Positions 14,121-24,090 are shown, counted from the first letter of the stretch. The stretch: DNA of 64,000 bases from Mesorhizobium qingshengii (GCF_900103325.1 NZ_FMXM01000012.1:1-64000), one strand, 5' to 3'. Program-made: numbers and translations. Notes: a model not told the origin generated them from the sequence alone.

Positions 14121-16922
14121 ATGGCGAAAATCTCCCTGAAGCTCGATGAACTGATCGACGGCGAAGCCTTGCGCCGCGAGATGACCGCGCTGACCCGGGC
14201 CACGGCCGGGGACGGCTCGGGACAGACCGCGCGCAGCGGTGTGCTCCAGCTTCTCAAGGGGCGGCTGGCGGACGGGCGCGCCATCGCCGAACGCATGCTG
14301 AGGGACGACGGCAGCGGCCGTGCCTGCTCGGCGCGGCTGTCGCATCTCATGGACGAGATCATCCGGGCGCTTTACGATTTCGCCGTCACGCATGTCTACC
14401 GGGTCAAGAACCCATCTTCGGCGGAGCGCATGGCCGTCGTCGCGGTCGGCGGCTATGGCCGCGGCACGCTGGCGCCCGGGTCCGACATCGACCTGTTGTT
14501 CCTGCTGCCCTACAAGCAGACGCCGTGGGGCGAGCAGACCGTCGAATACATGCTCTACATGCTGTGGGATCTCGGGCTCAAGGTTGGCCACGCCACCCGC
14601 AACATCGACGAATGCCTGCGCCTGTCGCGCACCGACATCACCATCCGGACCTCGATCCTCGAAGCGCGTTTCCTGTGGGGCGAGCTCAAGCTCTATGACG
14701 AACTGATGCTGCGCTTCGACCATGAGGTGGTGCGCACGACTGGCCCCGAATATGTCCAGGCCAAGCTTGCCGAACGCGACGACCGCCATGCCAAGGCTGG
14801 TGAAAGCCGTTATCTCGTCGAGCCCAACGTCAAGGACGGAAAAGGTGGCCTGCGTGACCTGCAGACGCTGTTCTGGATCGGCAAGTACTTCTACCGGGTG
14901 CGCACCGGCGAGGAGCTGGTCGACAAGGGCGTCTTCACCGAAGGCGAATACCGGGAGTTCCAGAAGGCCGAGGATTTCCTGTGGGCGGTGCGATGCCACA
15001 TGCATTTCCTCACCGGCAAGGCCGAGGAACGACTGCATTTCGACATCCAGCGCGAGATCGCCGAGCGGCTGGGTTACACCAGCCACCCTGGACTGTCGGC
15101 GGTCGAACGTTTCATGAAGCACTACTTCCTCGTGGCCAAGGATGTCGGCGACCTGACCCGCATCTTCTGCGCCGCGCTCGAGGAAGAGCAGGCCAAGCAT
15201 GTGCCGGGCTTCAACCGCATCTTCCTCACTTTCTCGCGGCGCAAGCGCAAGCTTGCCGGCACGTCGGACTTCATCGTCGATAATCACCGCATCAACATCG
15301 CCGACGACCAGGTTTTCCAGCGCGATCCGGTCAATCTGCTGAGGTTGTTCTGGTTCGCCGACAAGCACGGTCTGGAATTCCATCCCGATGCGCTGAAACT
15401 GTTGACCCGCTCGCTTGGCCTGGTCAACAAGTCGCTGCGGCGCGACGAGGAGGCCAACCGGCTGTTCCTCGACATCCTGACCTCGGATCGCAACGCCGAA
15501 CTCAACCTGCGGCGCATGAACGAGGCCGGGCTGCTGGGCAGACTAATCCCGGATTTCGGCAAGATCGTCGCCATGATGCAGTTCTCGATGTACCACCATT
15601 ATACGGTGGACGAGCATCTGATCCGCTGCATTGGCGTGCTGGCGGAGATCGAGCGTGGCGACGGCGAAAAAATCCACCCGCTGTCGCACACGCTGATTTC
15701 GGGGCTCAGGAAGAGCCGCGAGGCGTTGTATGTCGCCGTACTCCTGCACGACATCGCCAAGGGCAGGCCGGAGGATCACTCCGAGGCCGGGGCCAGAATC
15801 GCCCGCCGTATCTGTCCGCATATGGGGCTTTCGGCCGCCGACACCGAAACGGTCGCCTGGCTGGTCGAGCATCATCTCGTGATGTCGATGACGGCGCAGA
15901 CCCGCGACCTCAACGACCGCAAGACGATCGAGGATTTCGCCTCGATCGTGCAGTCGGTGGAGCGGCTGAAGCTGCTTTTGATCCTGACCGTGTGCGACAT
16001 CAGAGGCGTCGGACCGGGCGTCTGGAACGGCTGGAAGGGCCAGTTGCTGCGCACGCTCTACTACGAGACCGAACTGCTCTTGACCGGCGGGTTTTCGGAA
16101 GTGTCGCGCGCCCAGCGGACGGCGGCGGCGCGCGAGCGTCTGGCCGAGGCGCTCGCCAACTGGCCGGACAAGGCGCGCAAGCGCTATGTCGGCCTGCACT
16201 ATGAGAACTACCTGCTGACCGTCGATCTCGCCGACCAGTTGCGCCATGCCGAGTTCATCCGCGAAGCCGACGTTGCGGGCAACAAGCTCGCCACCATGGT
16301 CAAGACCCACCAGTTCGAGGCGGTGACCGAGATCACCGTGCTGGCGCAGGATCATCCCCGCCTGCTCTCGGTTGTCGCCGGGGCCTGCGCCGGAGCCGGC
16401 GGCAACATCGTCGACGCGCAGATCTTCACCACTTCGGATGGCCGCGCCCTGGACACCATCCTGATCTCCCGCGAGTTCGACCGCGACGAGGACGAGCGCC
16501 GACGCGCCGAGCGTGTCGGGCGGCTGATCGAGGACGTGCTGTCGGGCAAGAGCTGGCTGCCGGAGATGATCGAGAAGCGCACCAAGCCGCGGCGCGGCGC
16601 CAAGGTGTTCAAGATCCCGCCGCGCGCCGAAATCCGCAACACGCTGTCGAACCGTTTTTCGGTCATCGAGGTCGAGGGCCTGGACCGGCCCGGGCTGCTG
16701 TCGGAGATCACCGGAACGTTGTCCGACCTGTCGCTCGACATCGCCTCGGCCCACATCACCACCTTCGGCGAGAAGGTCATCGACACCTTCTATGTCACCG
16801 ATCTCACCGGCCAGAAGATCGACAGCCCGGCACGCATCGCCACCATTCGCAACCGGCTGATGACGACGCTCGAAGGCATCGCGCCCGAGCGCGGCGGCAA
16901 GGCCAAGGCGGCCGCCGAGTGA
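14121..16922 (+). CDS. glnD: Bifunctional [protein-PII] uridylyltransferase/uridylyl-removing enzyme
   Basis: Senses glutamine and sets the uridylylation state of PII proteins (GlnB/GlnK), the top of the nitrogen-regulation cascade. Domains in order: nucleotidyltransferase with [18 protein letters not shown] (about residues 108-125); a linker with [14 protein letters not shown]; the uridylyl-removing HD domain with [17 protein letters not shown] (about 540-556); and two C-terminal ACT domains, the first around [20 protein letters not shown] and the second around [20 protein letters not shown]. The 933-residue length is the usual rhizobial size. All catalytic motifs look intact. It is followed 46 bases later by murJ. 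Confidence 0.97.
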   Translation: MAKISLKLDELIDGEALRREMTALTRATAGDGSGQTARSGVLQLLKGRLADGRAIAERMLRDDGSGRACSARLSHLMDEIIRALYDFAVTHVYRVKNPSSAERMAVVAVGGYGRGTLAPGSDIDLLFLLPYKQTPWGEQTVEYMLYMLWDLGLKVGHATRNIDECLRLSRTDITIRTSILEARFLWGELKLYDELMLRFDHEVVRTTGPEYVQAKLAERDDRHAKAGESRYLVEPNVKDGKGGLRDLQTLFWIGKYFYRVRTGEELVDKGVFTEGEYREFQKAEDFLWAVRCHMHFLTGKAEERLHFDIQREIAERLGYTSHPGLSAVERFMKHYFLVAKDVGDLTRIFCAALEEEQAKHVPGFNRIFLTFSRRKRKLAGTSDFIVDNHRINIADDQVFQRDPVNLLRLFWFADKHGLEFHPDALKLLTRSLGLVNKSLRRDEEANRLFLDILTSDRNAELNLRRMNEAGLLGRLIPDFGKIVAMMQFSMYHHYTVDEHLIRCIGVLAEIERGDGEKIHPLSHTLISGLRKSREALYVAVLLHDIAKGRPEDHSEAGARIARRICPHMGLSAADTETVAWLVEHHLVMSMTAQTRDLNDRKTIEDFASIVQSVERLKLLLILTVCDIRGVGPGVWNGWKGQLLRTLYYETELLLTGGFSEVSRAQRTAAARERLAEALANWPDKARKRYVGLHYENYLLTVDLADQLRHAEFIREADVAGNKLATMVKTHQFEAVTEITVLAQDHPRLLSVVAGACAGAGGNIVDAQIFTTSDGRALDTILISREFDRDEDERRRAERVGRLIEDVLSGKSWLPEMIEKRTKPRRGAKVFKIPPRAEIRNTLSNRFSVIEVEGLDRPGLLSEITGTLSDLSLDIASAHITTFGEKVIDTFYVTDLTGQKIDSPARIATIRNRLMTTLEGIAPERGGKAKAAAE

Positions 16923-16968
16923 CGATCACAATCCACTTGTCCCCATCCCGCAGGCAGTTCCCAGACCT

Positions 16969-18576
16969 ATGAGCCTCGTCAAGAAATTCGCAACGGTCGC
17001 TTCCGGCACGCTGATGAGCCGTGCGCTCGGCTTCGGCCGCGAGATGCTGATGGCGGCGGCGCTCGGCACCGGACCTATCGCCGACGCCTTCAACGCCGCC
17101 TTCCAGTTTCCCAACACCTTTCGCCGGCTGTTCGCCGAGGGCGCCTTCAACGCCGCCTTCGTGCCACTGTTCGCCAAGGAGATAGAGACCCATGGCACCG
17201 ATGGCGCCAAGCGCTTCTCCGAGGAAGTGTTCGGCGTGCTGTTCACGGCGCTGCTGGCGCTGACCATCGTCATGGAACTGGCGATGCCGCTGATCGTGCG
17301 CTATCTGGTGGCGCCGGGTTTTGCCAGCACGCCGGGGAAATTCGACACCACGGTGACGCTGGCGACGATCATGTTCCCCTACCTGATCTGCATGTCGCTG
17401 GGCGCCATGATGGCGGGCATGCTGAATTCGCTGCGCCGCTACTTCGCCGCCGCGGTGGCGCCGGTGTTCCTCAACATCATCCTGATCGGCGTGCTCGCCT
17501 ATGCCTGGTACAAGGGGGCGGACGCGCGCACCGTCGGCTTCGGCCTGTCGTGGGGCGTGCTTGCCGCCGGACTGGTGCAACTGGCGATCGTCTGGGTGGC
17601 GGTGCGCCATGCCGGCATCTCGATCGGCTTCCGCCGCCCGAAAATGACGCCCGCGGTCAAGCGCCTGCTGATCCTGGCGCTGCCGGCGGCGATCACCGGC
17701 GGCATCACCCAGATCAACCAGCTGATCGGCACGGCGATCGCCTCGGCGCAGAACAGCGCGGTGTCCTCGCTCGCCTATGCCGACCGCATCTACCAGCTGC
17801 CGCTCGGCGTCGTCGGCGTCGCGGTCGCGATCGTGCTGTTGCCCGAACTGTCGCGGGCGCTGAAGTCAGGCAATCTGATCGAGGCCGCCAACCTGCAGAA
17901 CCGCTCGGTCGAGTTCACGCTGTTCCTGACCCTGCCGGCGGCCGCCGCGCTCTGGGTCATGTCAGAGCCGATCGTGCGGCTGGTCTATGAGAGAGGCGCG
18001 TTCGCCGCCAACGGCTCGACGCCGACGGTGGCGGCGATCCTGGCTATCTTCGGCCTCGGCCTGCCGGCCTTCGTGCTGATCAAGGCATTCACCCCCGGCT
18101 ATTTCGCCCGTGAGGATACGCGCACACCGATGATCTTTGCCGCCATCTCGGTGGCGGTCAACGTCACCACGGCGCTGACGCTGTTTCCGTCGATGGGCGC
18201 GCCCGGCATCGCCGTCGCCTCGGCCGTTGCCGGCTGGGTCAACGCGCTGATGCTGCTCGGCGTCCTGATCCGGCGTGGCCATTGGGGCCGCGACGTGCCG
18301 CTGATGAAGCGCATTCCGCGACTGGTGCTGTCGGCGATGGTGATGGCGGTCGCGCTCTATTTTGCCGAACACTGGTTCGCCGTCAGGCTCGGCCCCGGCT
18401 CACCGCTGATCGTCAAGGCGACGACGCTTCTGTCGCTCGTCGCCGGTGGGGCGCTGCTCTACTTCATTGCCGCCTTCGTCACCGGAGGCGCCGATTTCGG
18501 CATGATCCGGCGCAACATCAAGCGAGGCACGGCAAAGGGAACACCCCCCGCCGTAAAAACCGAAGCAGACGAATAG
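16969..18576 (+). CDS. murJ: Lipid II flippase MurJ (MviN)
   Basis: A polytopic inner-membrane protein of the MOP superfamily that flips lipid II to the periplasm for peptidoglycan synthesis. The 535 residues carry the MurJ signature at the N-terminus (VASGTLMSRALGFGREMLMA, then ADAFNAAFQFPNTFRRLFAEG and FNAAFVPLF). About fourteen hydrophobic segments follow, with SVEFTLFLTLPAAAALW and TRTPMIFAAISVAVN in later helices. In many alphaproteobacteria murJ sits between glnD and trpS, exactly as here, which supports the call. Confidence 0.96.
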   Translation: MSLVKKFATVASGTLMSRALGFGREMLMAAALGTGPIADAFNAAFQFPNTFRRLFAEGAFNAAFVPLFAKEIETHGTDGAKRFSEEVFGVLFTALLALTIVMELAMPLIVRYLVAPGFASTPGKFDTTVTLATIMFPYLICMSLGAMMAGMLNSLRRYFAAAVAPVFLNIILIGVLAYAWYKGADARTVGFGLSWGVLAAGLVQLAIVWVAVRHAGISIGFRRPKMTPAVKRLLILALPAAITGGITQINQLIGTAIASAQNSAVSSLAYADRIYQLPLGVVGVAVAIVLLPELSRALKSGNLIEAANLQNRSVEFTLFLTLPAAAALWVMSEPIVRLVYERGAFAANGSTPTVAAILAIFGLGLPAFVLIKAFTPGYFAREDTRTPMIFAAISVAVNVTTALTLFPSMGAPGIAVASAVAGWVNALMLLGVLIRRGHWGRDVPLMKRIPRLVLSAMVMAVALYFAEHWFAVRLGPGSPLIVKATTLLSLVAGGALLYFIAAFVTGGADFGMIRRNIKRGTAKGTPPAVKTEADE

Positions 18577-18693
18577 GCCAGGCAACCGACGGCGACGCCG
18601 GTCTTGATCGGAGCGCCGTGTTCGTCCATAAGCGCGCCGTCGAAAGACTTTCGCCGCGCGCGAAACGGCCCTCCACAAGCCAAGGGAACAATA

Positions 18694-19761
18694 ATGACCG
18701 CCTTCAAGCCACTCGTCTTCTCCGGCGTCCAGCCGACCGGCAATCTGCACCTCGGCAACTATCTCGGCGCCATCAAGAAATTCGTCGCCCTGCAGGACAC
18801 ATCCGACTGCATCTACTGCGTCGTCGACCTGCATTCGCTGACGGCCCAGCTCGTCTATGAAGACCTCGCCGACCAGACACGGTCGATCACCGCGGCGTTC
18901 CTCGCCTCGGGCATCGACCCGAAGAAGCACATCGTCTTCAACCAGTCGCGGGTCATGCAGCATGCCGAGCTTGCCTGGATCTTCAATTGCGTGGCGCGCA
19001 TCGGCTGGATGAACCGCATGACGCAGTTCAAGGACAAGGCCGGCAAGGACCGCGAGAACGCCTCGCTCGGCCTGCTTGCCTATCCCTCACTGATGGCCGC
19101 CGACATCCTGCTCTACCGCGCCACGCACGTGCCGGTGGGCGAGGACCAGAAGCAGCATCTGGAACTGACCCGCGACATCGCGCAGAAATTCAACAACGAC
19201 TTTTCCGCGCGCATCGCCGGTCTTGGCGTCGGTGTCGAAATGCAGGTCGGCGAGGAGACCGTGCACGGCTATTTCCCGCTGACCGAACCGGTCATCGGCG
19301 GGCCAGCGGCGCGCATCATGTCGCTGCGCGATGGCTCGAAGAAGATGTCGAAGTCGGATCCGTCCGATCTGTCGCGCATCAACCTGACCGACGACGCCGA
19401 TGCCATCTCGAAGAAGATCCGCAAGGCCAAGACCGACCCGGAAGCGTTGCCGAGCGAGTTGGATGGCCTGGCCGCCCGGCCCGAGGCGGAAAACCTGGTC
19501 GGCATCTATGCCGGTCTCGCCGAGATGTCGAAGGCCGACGTGCTGAAGGAGTTCGCCGGTCAGCAGTTTTCGGTGTTCAAGCCGGCGCTGGCCGACCTGG
19601 CGGTGGAAAAGCTGGCGCCGATCGCCAGCGAGATGCGCCGCATTTCCGATGACCGCGCCTATGTCGACGCGGTGCTCAAGGACGGCGGCGAGCGCGCCGG
19701 CGTGCTCGCCGAAGCGACGATGAAGACGGTGCGCGACATCATCGGACTGCTGCAGGACTGA
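18694..19761 (+). CDS. trpS: Tryptophanyl-tRNA synthetase
   Basis: A class I aminoacyl-tRNA synthetase charging tRNA-Trp. The 355 residues include the HIGH-type motif in [18 protein letters not shown] and the KMSKS motif in [13 protein letters not shown], plus the tryptophan-pocket block [18 protein letters not shown] start at ATG 18694 ([14 protein letters not shown]), with AAGGGAA just upstream. The in-frame ATG at 18604 would add 30 residues without family similarity. It lies downstream of murJ. Confidence 0.97.
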   Translation: MTAFKPLVFSGVQPTGNLHLGNYLGAIKKFVALQDTSDCIYCVVDLHSLTAQLVYEDLADQTRSITAAFLASGIDPKKHIVFNQSRVMQHAELAWIFNCVARIGWMNRMTQFKDKAGKDRENASLGLLAYPSLMAADILLYRATHVPVGEDQKQHLELTRDIAQKFNNDFSARIAGLGVGVEMQVGEETVHGYFPLTEPVIGGPAARIMSLRDGSKKMSKSDPSDLSRINLTDDADAISKKIRKAKTDPEALPSELDGLAARPEAENLVGIYAGLAEMSKADVLKEFAGQQFSVFKPALADLAVEKLAPIASEMRRISDDRAYVDAVLKDGGERAGVLAEATMKTVRDIIGLLQD

Positions 19762-19864
19762 TCCCAGCGTTGGTGCACTGCACTACACTGGTACAAGGCC
19801 GGCGGCTTGCCGCCGGTCGGCCGCGGTGGCAGATTGCGGCCGAAACCACATCGAGCAGATAGAC

Positions 19865-20356
19865 ATGGTCTCCAAACGCCTCAGCCGCGAAGCCGGCCAC
19901 CGCCGCAAGTTCCTGGCGATCATCGACGATACGCCGGAATGCGAACGCGCCGTCGCCTACGCCTCGAAGCGGGCGCAGAGCACCAACGGCACGCTGGTGC
20001 TGCTCTACGTCATCGAGCCGGACGACTTCCAGCACTGGCTGGGTGTCGAGAAGATCATGCGCGAGGAAGCAAACGCCACGGCGCGCGCGGCACTCGACAG
20101 CTATGCCAACAAGGTGCGGCAGAAACTTGGTATCGAGCCGGAGATGGTGGTGCGCGAAGGCAAGCCGACGGATGAGATCCACAAACTGATCGAGGAAGAC
20201 CAGGACATCGCCATCCTGGTGCTGGCCGCCGGCGCCGGCAAGGAAGGGCCAGGGCCGCTGGTCGGCGCAGTCGCCGGCAAGGGTGCCGCATTCCCGATCC
20301 CGGTGACCGTGGTGCCGCAGAACCTGTCGGACGAGGAGATCGACAGCCTCGCCTGA
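19865..20356 (+). CDS. Universal stress protein (UspA family)
   Basis: A 163-residue single-domain Usp protein. The core begins KFLAIIDDTPECERAVAYAS, followed by GTLVLLYVIEP. The C-terminal region has ILVLAAGAGKEGPGPLVGAV and PVTVVPQNLS, where ATP-binding Usp proteins have G-2X-G-9X-G(S/T). The glycine-rich stretch is present but degenerate, so nucleotide binding is uncertain. Start at ATG 19865; an ATG at 19826 would add 13 residues of unlikely sequence. It stands between trpS and nfu on the same strand, a common alphaproteobacterial arrangement. Confidence 0.88.
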   Translation: MVSKRLSREAGHRRKFLAIIDDTPECERAVAYASKRAQSTNGTLVLLYVIEPDDFQHWLGVEKIMREEANATARAALDSYANKVRQKLGIEPEMVVREGKPTDEIHKLIEEDQDIAILVLAAGAGKEGPGPLVGAVAGKGAAFPIPVTVVPQNLSDEEIDSLA

Positions 20357-20540
20357 GATGTATTGATATCAGGCGATGCCGGCCTGACCTGAATCTCAGC
20401 ACGTCTCAAGCGTGTGAGAAGCAGCAAAAACATTCCGCCAACCGGCCATTCCGGCGACGCGTTTCGCTTGAATGTCCCGCCAATAGAGCTTATTTAGAAT
20501 TATTCCAAACTAGTTGCCCGAAATGGGCGCGGAGACGGCC

Positions 20541-21110
20541 ATGTTCATCCAGACCGAATCGACACCAAACCCGGCGACGCTGAAATTCCTGCCCGGCAAG
20601 GAAGTGCTTCTGGAAGGCACCGCCGATTTCCGCGACGCCGACAGTGCCGCCGTTGCCTCGCCGCTGGCCGGCCGGCTGTTCGAGATTCCGGGCGTGACCG
20701 GTGTCTTCTTCGGCTATGATTTCATCACCGTGACCAAGGATGGCCCCGACTGGCAGCATCTGAAGCCGGCTATCCTGGGCGCCATCATGGAGCATTTCAT
20801 GTCCGGCGCGCCGGTCATGGCCAAGGCCGGCCCTGCCGCCGAAACCAGCCTGACCGGTGAGTTCTACGACAAGGCCGACGAGGAACTCGTCATCACCATC
20901 AAGGAACTGCTCGACACGCGGGTCCGCCCGGCGGTCGCCCAGGATGGCGGCGATATCACCTTCCGCGGCTTCGAGAACGGAACGGTTTTCCTGCACATGA
21001 AGGGCGCCTGCGCCGGCTGCCCGTCATCGACGGCGACGTTGAAGCACGGCATCCAGAACCTGCTCCGGCATTTCGTGCCTGAAGTGCAGCAGGTCGAGCA
21101 GGTCTCCTGA
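20541..21110 (+). CDS. NifU-like iron-sulfur scaffold/carrier protein with Nfu N-terminal domain
   Basis: A 189-residue Fe-S carrier that delivers clusters to apo-enzymes. The N-terminal Nfu_N domain starts MFIQTESTPNPATLKFLPG. The C-terminal NifU domain has LDTRVRPAVAQDGGDITFRG and the cluster-binding CXXC in MKGACAGCPSSTATLK. This two-domain build is the mitochondrial NFU1/alphaproteobacterial type and not the nitrogenase NifU. Start at ATG 20541 with GGAG 8 bases upstream; the earlier ATG at 20514 would add nine residues before the conserved start. A strong terminator follows at 21168. Confidence 0.95.
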   Translation: MFIQTESTPNPATLKFLPGKEVLLEGTADFRDADSAAVASPLAGRLFEIPGVTGVFFGYDFITVTKDGPDWQHLKPAILGAIMEHFMSGAPVMAKAGPAAETSLTGEFYDKADEELVITIKELLDTRVRPAVAQDGGDITFRGFENGTVFLHMKGACAGCPSSTATLKHGIQNLLRHFVPEVQQVEQVS

Positions 21111-21167
21111 GGCTTCCCCCCGCCGGCGGGTGAAATGTTCGGCGGCCAACCACGCCAACGAAAACAA

Positions 21168-21193
21168 AAAACCGGGCCAAATTGCCCGGTTTT
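21168..21193. terminator. Bidirectional rho-independent terminator after nfu
   Basis: A perfect 10-base-pair stem AAAACCGGGC / GCCCGGTTTT (21168-21177 and 21184-21193) with a six-base loop. It is flanked by A-rich sequence on the left and T-rich on the right, so it can stop transcription from nfu and from the opposite strand. Confidence 0.88.
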
Positions 21194-21250
21194 CTGTCTG
21201 GGACGTCCGTTGTTGCCTAGACGGTCCGCGTACGAAAGCTGCCTCTATCT

Positions 21251-21294
21251 GATCACGATTTCCGAAAACCGGTACCGGTTTTTCGGGATCATGG
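21251..21294. repeat. Intergenic palindromic repeat, family B copy 1
   Basis: GATCACGATTTCCGAAAACC followed by GGTACCGGTTTTTCGGGATC forms a long imperfect hairpin. It shares its core (TTCCGAAAACCGGTACC...TTTTCGG.ATCATG) with the copy at 55257-55303. Such elements are common between genes in rhizobia, and I recall near-identical ones in Mesorhizobium genomes. It sits just after the L,D-transpeptidase gene. Confidence 0.8.
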
Positions 21295-21295
21295 T

Positions 21296-21913
21296 CTAAA
21301 GAACAATGACCTTGGCGCCCACCGAGGCGCGGTCATAGAGGTCTATAATATCCTGGTTCATCAGGCGGATGCAGCCCGACGACATTGCCTTGCCGATAGA
21401 GTTCCATTCCGGGCTGCCATGCAGGCGATAGCCCATGTCGCCGCCCTTGTTGAACAGATACATGGCGCGTGCGCCGAGCGGGTTCTTCAGCCCAGGCTCC
21501 ATGCCGCCGGCAAACTTGGCCAGTTCCGGCTGACGCTGGATCATCTGCGAAGGCGGCGTCCAGGTCGGCCACTCGCGCTTCAGCGCGATGTGGGCTGTGC
21601 CGTGCCATTCAAAGCCCTCGCGGCCGACGCCGATGCCGTAGCGCATCGCCCGGCCGTCGCCCTCGACGAAGTACAGAAACTTGTTCTGCGTATCGACGAT
21701 GATCGTGCCCGGCTTTTCCTTGGTGTCGTAATTCACCTCTTGCCGATGGTACTTCATCGGCACCTTCTCGATCGGGATGCGCGGCAGCTGGTAACCGGCG
21801 TCGGTGACCGCGCCGTAGTTGTTGGAGAACATCTGCGAGCCGATGGTGCTGCAACCGGCCATAGCAGTGGAAAGCGCCAGTGCGGCGACTATTGCAAACG
21901 ACTTCATGCGCAT
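21296..21913 (-). CDS. L,D-transpeptidase (YkuD domain), probable lipoprotein
   Basis: A 205-residue periplasmic enzyme that crosslinks peptidoglycan stems or attaches proteins to them. An N-terminal signal MRMKSFAIVAALALSTAMAG ends in a Cys at residue 20, in a lipobox-like MAGC, so it may be lipid-anchored. The YkuD domain runs from about 65 to the end: IIVDTQNKFLYFVEGDGRAM, then the catalytic block YRLHGSPEWNSIGKAMSSGC followed by IRL, with the nucleophilic Cys near 181 and His in RLHGSP. The start is taken at ATG 21913 because the signal peptide follows directly; the frame is open further upstream but not protein-like. It is divergent from the MerR regulator. Confidence 0.92.
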   Translation of the reverse strand: MRMKSFAIVAALALSTAMAGCSTIGSQMFSNNYGAVTDAGYQLPRIPIEKVPMKYHRQEVNYDTKEKPGTIIVDTQNKFLYFVEGDGRAMRYGIGVGREGFEWHGTAHIALKREWPTWTPPSQMIQRQPELAKFAGGMEPGLKNPLGARAMYLFNKGGDMGYRLHGSPEWNSIGKAMSSGCIRLMNQDIIDLYDRASVGAKVIVL

Positions 21914-22135
21914 CAGGTGATCCGGTGCCCCGCCCCAGCGGCACGAGTCGGCCGCTTTCTCACCATCATTCATGCTGGCATTTGCTTTGCTTGCCAAGCA
22001 CGCGATGCCTATATGATGGGGCTTACGTGCCGGTAACCGTATCACTATGGCATTTCGGCAACAGCCTTCACAGGATTGTGAAGGAAATTCAAAGGGCCAA
22101 GCTCGAGGGCTCGTTAAAAACCGAGGAAAATCGTC

Positions 22136-22552
22136 ATGAATGTCGGTGACGCCGCCCACCGTTCAGGCCTGCCGGCCAAGACCATCCGCTACTACGAAGA
22201 AATCGGCCTGATCGCACCGGCGCGCGCCAGCAATGGCTACCGCGACTATTCCGGCGACGACATCCACCGGCTTGCCTTTCTGCGCCGCGCGCGCAACCTC
22301 GGCTTTTCCATCGACGATTGCCGGCAGCTGATGGCGCTCTACCAGGATCGCGGCCGCGCCAGCCACGATGTGCGCGAGATTGCCGCCGCGCATGTCACGG
22401 CGATCGAGGAGAAGGTGCGGGAGCTGCAGTCGATGCGCTCGACCTTGCAGAAGCTGATCCACGCCTGCCATGGCGATGCGAGGCCGGACTGCCCGATCCT
22501 GGATGACATGGCGGGAGCGCTCGGCGACAAAGCCGCTTCGGTGTCGGCATAA
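22136..22552 (+). CDS. cueR: MerR-family copper-responsive regulator (CueR-like)
   Basis: A 138-residue dimeric activator that untwists promoters with 19-base spacers. The N-terminal winged helix is typical (MNVGDAAHRSGLPAKTIRYY, then EEIGLIAPARASNGYRDYS). A long dimerisation helix follows. The C-terminal metal loop CHGDARPDCPIL has the two cysteines spaced as in CueR (C-X7-C). The copA promoter at 13069-13099, nine kilobases away on the other strand, has the matching operator and is the expected target. Separation of cueR from copA is common in rhizobia. It is divergent from the L,D-transpeptidase. Confidence 0.92.
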   Translation: MNVGDAAHRSGLPAKTIRYYEEIGLIAPARASNGYRDYSGDDIHRLAFLRRARNLGFSIDDCRQLMALYQDRGRASHDVREIAAAHVTAIEEKVRELQSMRSTLQKLIHACHGDARPDCPILDDMAGALGDKAASVSA

Positions 22553-22673
22553 GGACCGCGCCGGCGGCCCGGGGGCGTTTTTGGCGGCGTCGACCAATTT
22601 CCTCGCGCATCTAGGCGCGGCAACCGACTGCTCTATTTCCTCATCGTCGCAATGATCAACGATGGAGGTTGGC

Positions 22674-22982
22674 ATGGATCGGCGATTGTTTCTGACTGGA
22701 ATGCTCGGACTGACAGGCGCTGCGGCAATTGTCGCCGTTGCGCGCCCTGGCACCGCACTGGCTGGCATCCCGAGTACGGGACCCGGCATTCTCGATGAAC
22801 TCGACAAACCGTCCGACGACATTCTGGAGCCGGATGGTCCGGATACCCAGAACGGCGCCGAGCCCGTACACTGGCGTCGCAGGAGGCGCCGCCGCGGCTG
22901 GAGACGGGTTTGCCGTCGCTACTGGCGTTACGGCCATTGGCGCCGGAGATGTTTCCGCAGATCCTTCTGGATTCGCTTCTGA
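22674..22982 (+). CDS. Small exported protein with Tat-like signal and Arg/Trp-rich tail
   Basis: A 102-residue protein of unknown function. It starts MDRRLFLTGMLGLTGAAAIV, a twin-arginine-like signal with hydrophobic core and an ALA cleavage motif near residue 30. An acidic spacer (DELDKPSDDILEPDG) follows, then an extremely basic aromatic tail ([20 protein letters not shown] and more). GGAGG precedes ATG 22674 at ideal spacing, which fixes the start. Automated pipelines tend to label such tails protamine-like; I see no evidence for DNA packing. Binding to an anionic cell-envelope polymer is an alternative, untested idea. Confidence 0.7.
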   Translation: MDRRLFLTGMLGLTGAAAIVAVARPGTALAGIPSTGPGILDELDKPSDDILEPDGPDTQNGAEPVHWRRRRRRRGWRRVCRRYWRYGHWRRRCFRRSFWIRF

Positions 22983-23137
22983 CGAGAGCGGGCGTAGGCC
23001 TCGGCATCTGCCGGGGCCTTTGCCGCTGATCAGACGCAAGCAACGGCGAGGGATGGTGCGACTGGACTCGCGGCATCATTTTGGTCTAGTCAGCCCTCAT
23101 CGGACCAAAGGCATCGCGCTATAGCCGCGCGCAATCC

Positions 23138-23365
23138 ATGATCATCGTGAAAAGGCCGTTGCGCGAAGAAGATTTGTACTTCGTCTTCGCTGAAGAGCGC
23201 TGCGTTGCGTTCTTTTACCTCCTCTCTTCATCCGGGGACAAGCAGATATGGGCGGTGAGCGGCGACGAGAAGCCGTTGGCCGCGAATACCGACGACTTCG
23301 CCAGCTATGACGACGCTTTGAACTTCATCGTCGCCCATCAACCCCGGATAGTGGTCCCCGGTTAG
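23138..23365 (+). CDS. Conserved-looking hypothetical protein, 75 aa
   Basis: The frame encodes 75 residues with normal amino-acid balance: MIIVKRPLREEDLYFVFAEE, then CVAFFYLLSSSGDKQIWAVS, ending near IVAHQPRIVVPG. It is predicted cytoplasmic, without a membrane segment or recognised domain. No clear Shine-Dalgarno is seen. The frame is the only plausible coding option in this stretch. Function unknown. Confidence 0.5.
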   Translation: MIIVKRPLREEDLYFVFAEERCVAFFYLLSSSGDKQIWAVSGDEKPLAANTDDFASYDDALNFIVAHQPRIVVPG

Positions 23366-23763
23366 CCGGAACGCGGAGCGCGCCCCGCCCGTTTCAGGGC
23401 GTGCCCCGTGGCCGGTGTGGAGCCAGGCCAAATAAAATGCCGGTCGATTCAAATGCTCGCGGCTGCTCCGACAAGCGGCCGCAGCAGTGTCACCTGGACC
23501 GCATCCCCCTATGGCTGGGTATCGCCGATAGGATTAGTTGCGTTGTCGCTAATATACCCATAGTTTAAGGAGCGCGGGGGACATAAGACCCTTCCCGCAG
23601 TGGCCGGTGCAGTCCACACCCCAATGAGCCCGAGCTGCACCGGCCATTCCCTGCGGATGGATGGCGTCCATGCCGCAGTCCGAATTGTGATGATTCATTG
23701 GACCGAGTGCCGCGAAAGGCATAGCCTAACTGGATTGCTCAAGCTTCCTGAAAGGAGCGCGAG
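23366..23763. other. Intergenic stretch of about 400 bases without a protein gene
   Basis: I find no convincing coding frame here. The stretch contains a GC-rich segment, an A/T-rich patch around 23555-23570 (CTAATATACCCATAGTTTAA) that could be a promoter, and the long hairpin at 23601-23646. The following small gene has its ribosome site at 23752-23757. A small RNA is possible but cannot be shown from sequence alone. Confidence 0.4.
23601..23646. repeat. Inverted repeat with 12-bp perfect arms
   Basis: TGGCCGGTGCAG (23601-23612) and CTGCACCGGCCA (23635-23646) are exact reverse complements around a 22-base loop containing CCCCAATGAGCCC. There is no T-tract, so it is not a simple terminator. 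It lies upstream of the 54-residue gene and might be the core of a small RNA or a protein-binding site. Confidence 0.7.
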
Positions 23764-23928
23764 ATGCCGGTCAGCGATGCTGAGTTCATACACCGAGAGA
23801 ATATCAAGCACTTCGAAAAGAGGCTGGAAACGGAAACAGACCCCGTAAATCGCGGTCTGCTGTTGAAGCTCCTTGCCGAAGAGAAGGCCTGGATGCTCCC
23901 TCACGCTGCTGCGGTTAAGACCGCGTAG
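23764..23928 (+). CDS. Small conserved-looking protein, 54 aa
   Basis: ATG 23764 is preceded by a near-perfect Shine-Dalgarno, AAGGAG, at 23752-23757. The product begins MPVSDAEFIHRENIKHFEKR, continues with an amphipathic helix (LLLKLLAEEKAWM) and ends AAVKTA. It is charged, helical and without a membrane segment, resembling the many short uncharacterised rhizobial proteins of this shape. Function unknown. The ribosome site and protein-like composition make it a likely real gene. Confidence 0.65.
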   Translation: MPVSDAEFIHRENIKHFEKRLETETDPVNRGLLLKLLAEEKAWMLPHAAAVKTA

Positions 23929-24090
23929 GGGAAGGCCCAACCGGCGTTCAGGTTGACGCAGGTTCTGCGCCGGACAGTGTCGTGGCCAGGCGGGACAGTT
24001 TTACTCCCCTTGGGGGACCGGCCCGTCGAGGACTGCATCCCGATTTTTTCATCTGGGTTCGTCAACCAGATAATCGCCCGCATAAAACAG

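Noticed and set aside
19797-19840. GC-rich hairpin (GCCGGCGGCTTGCCGCCGGTCGGC) after trpS as a terminator
   Set aside because: The stem is good but there is no T-tract and the usp gene follows on the same strand; left unassigned.
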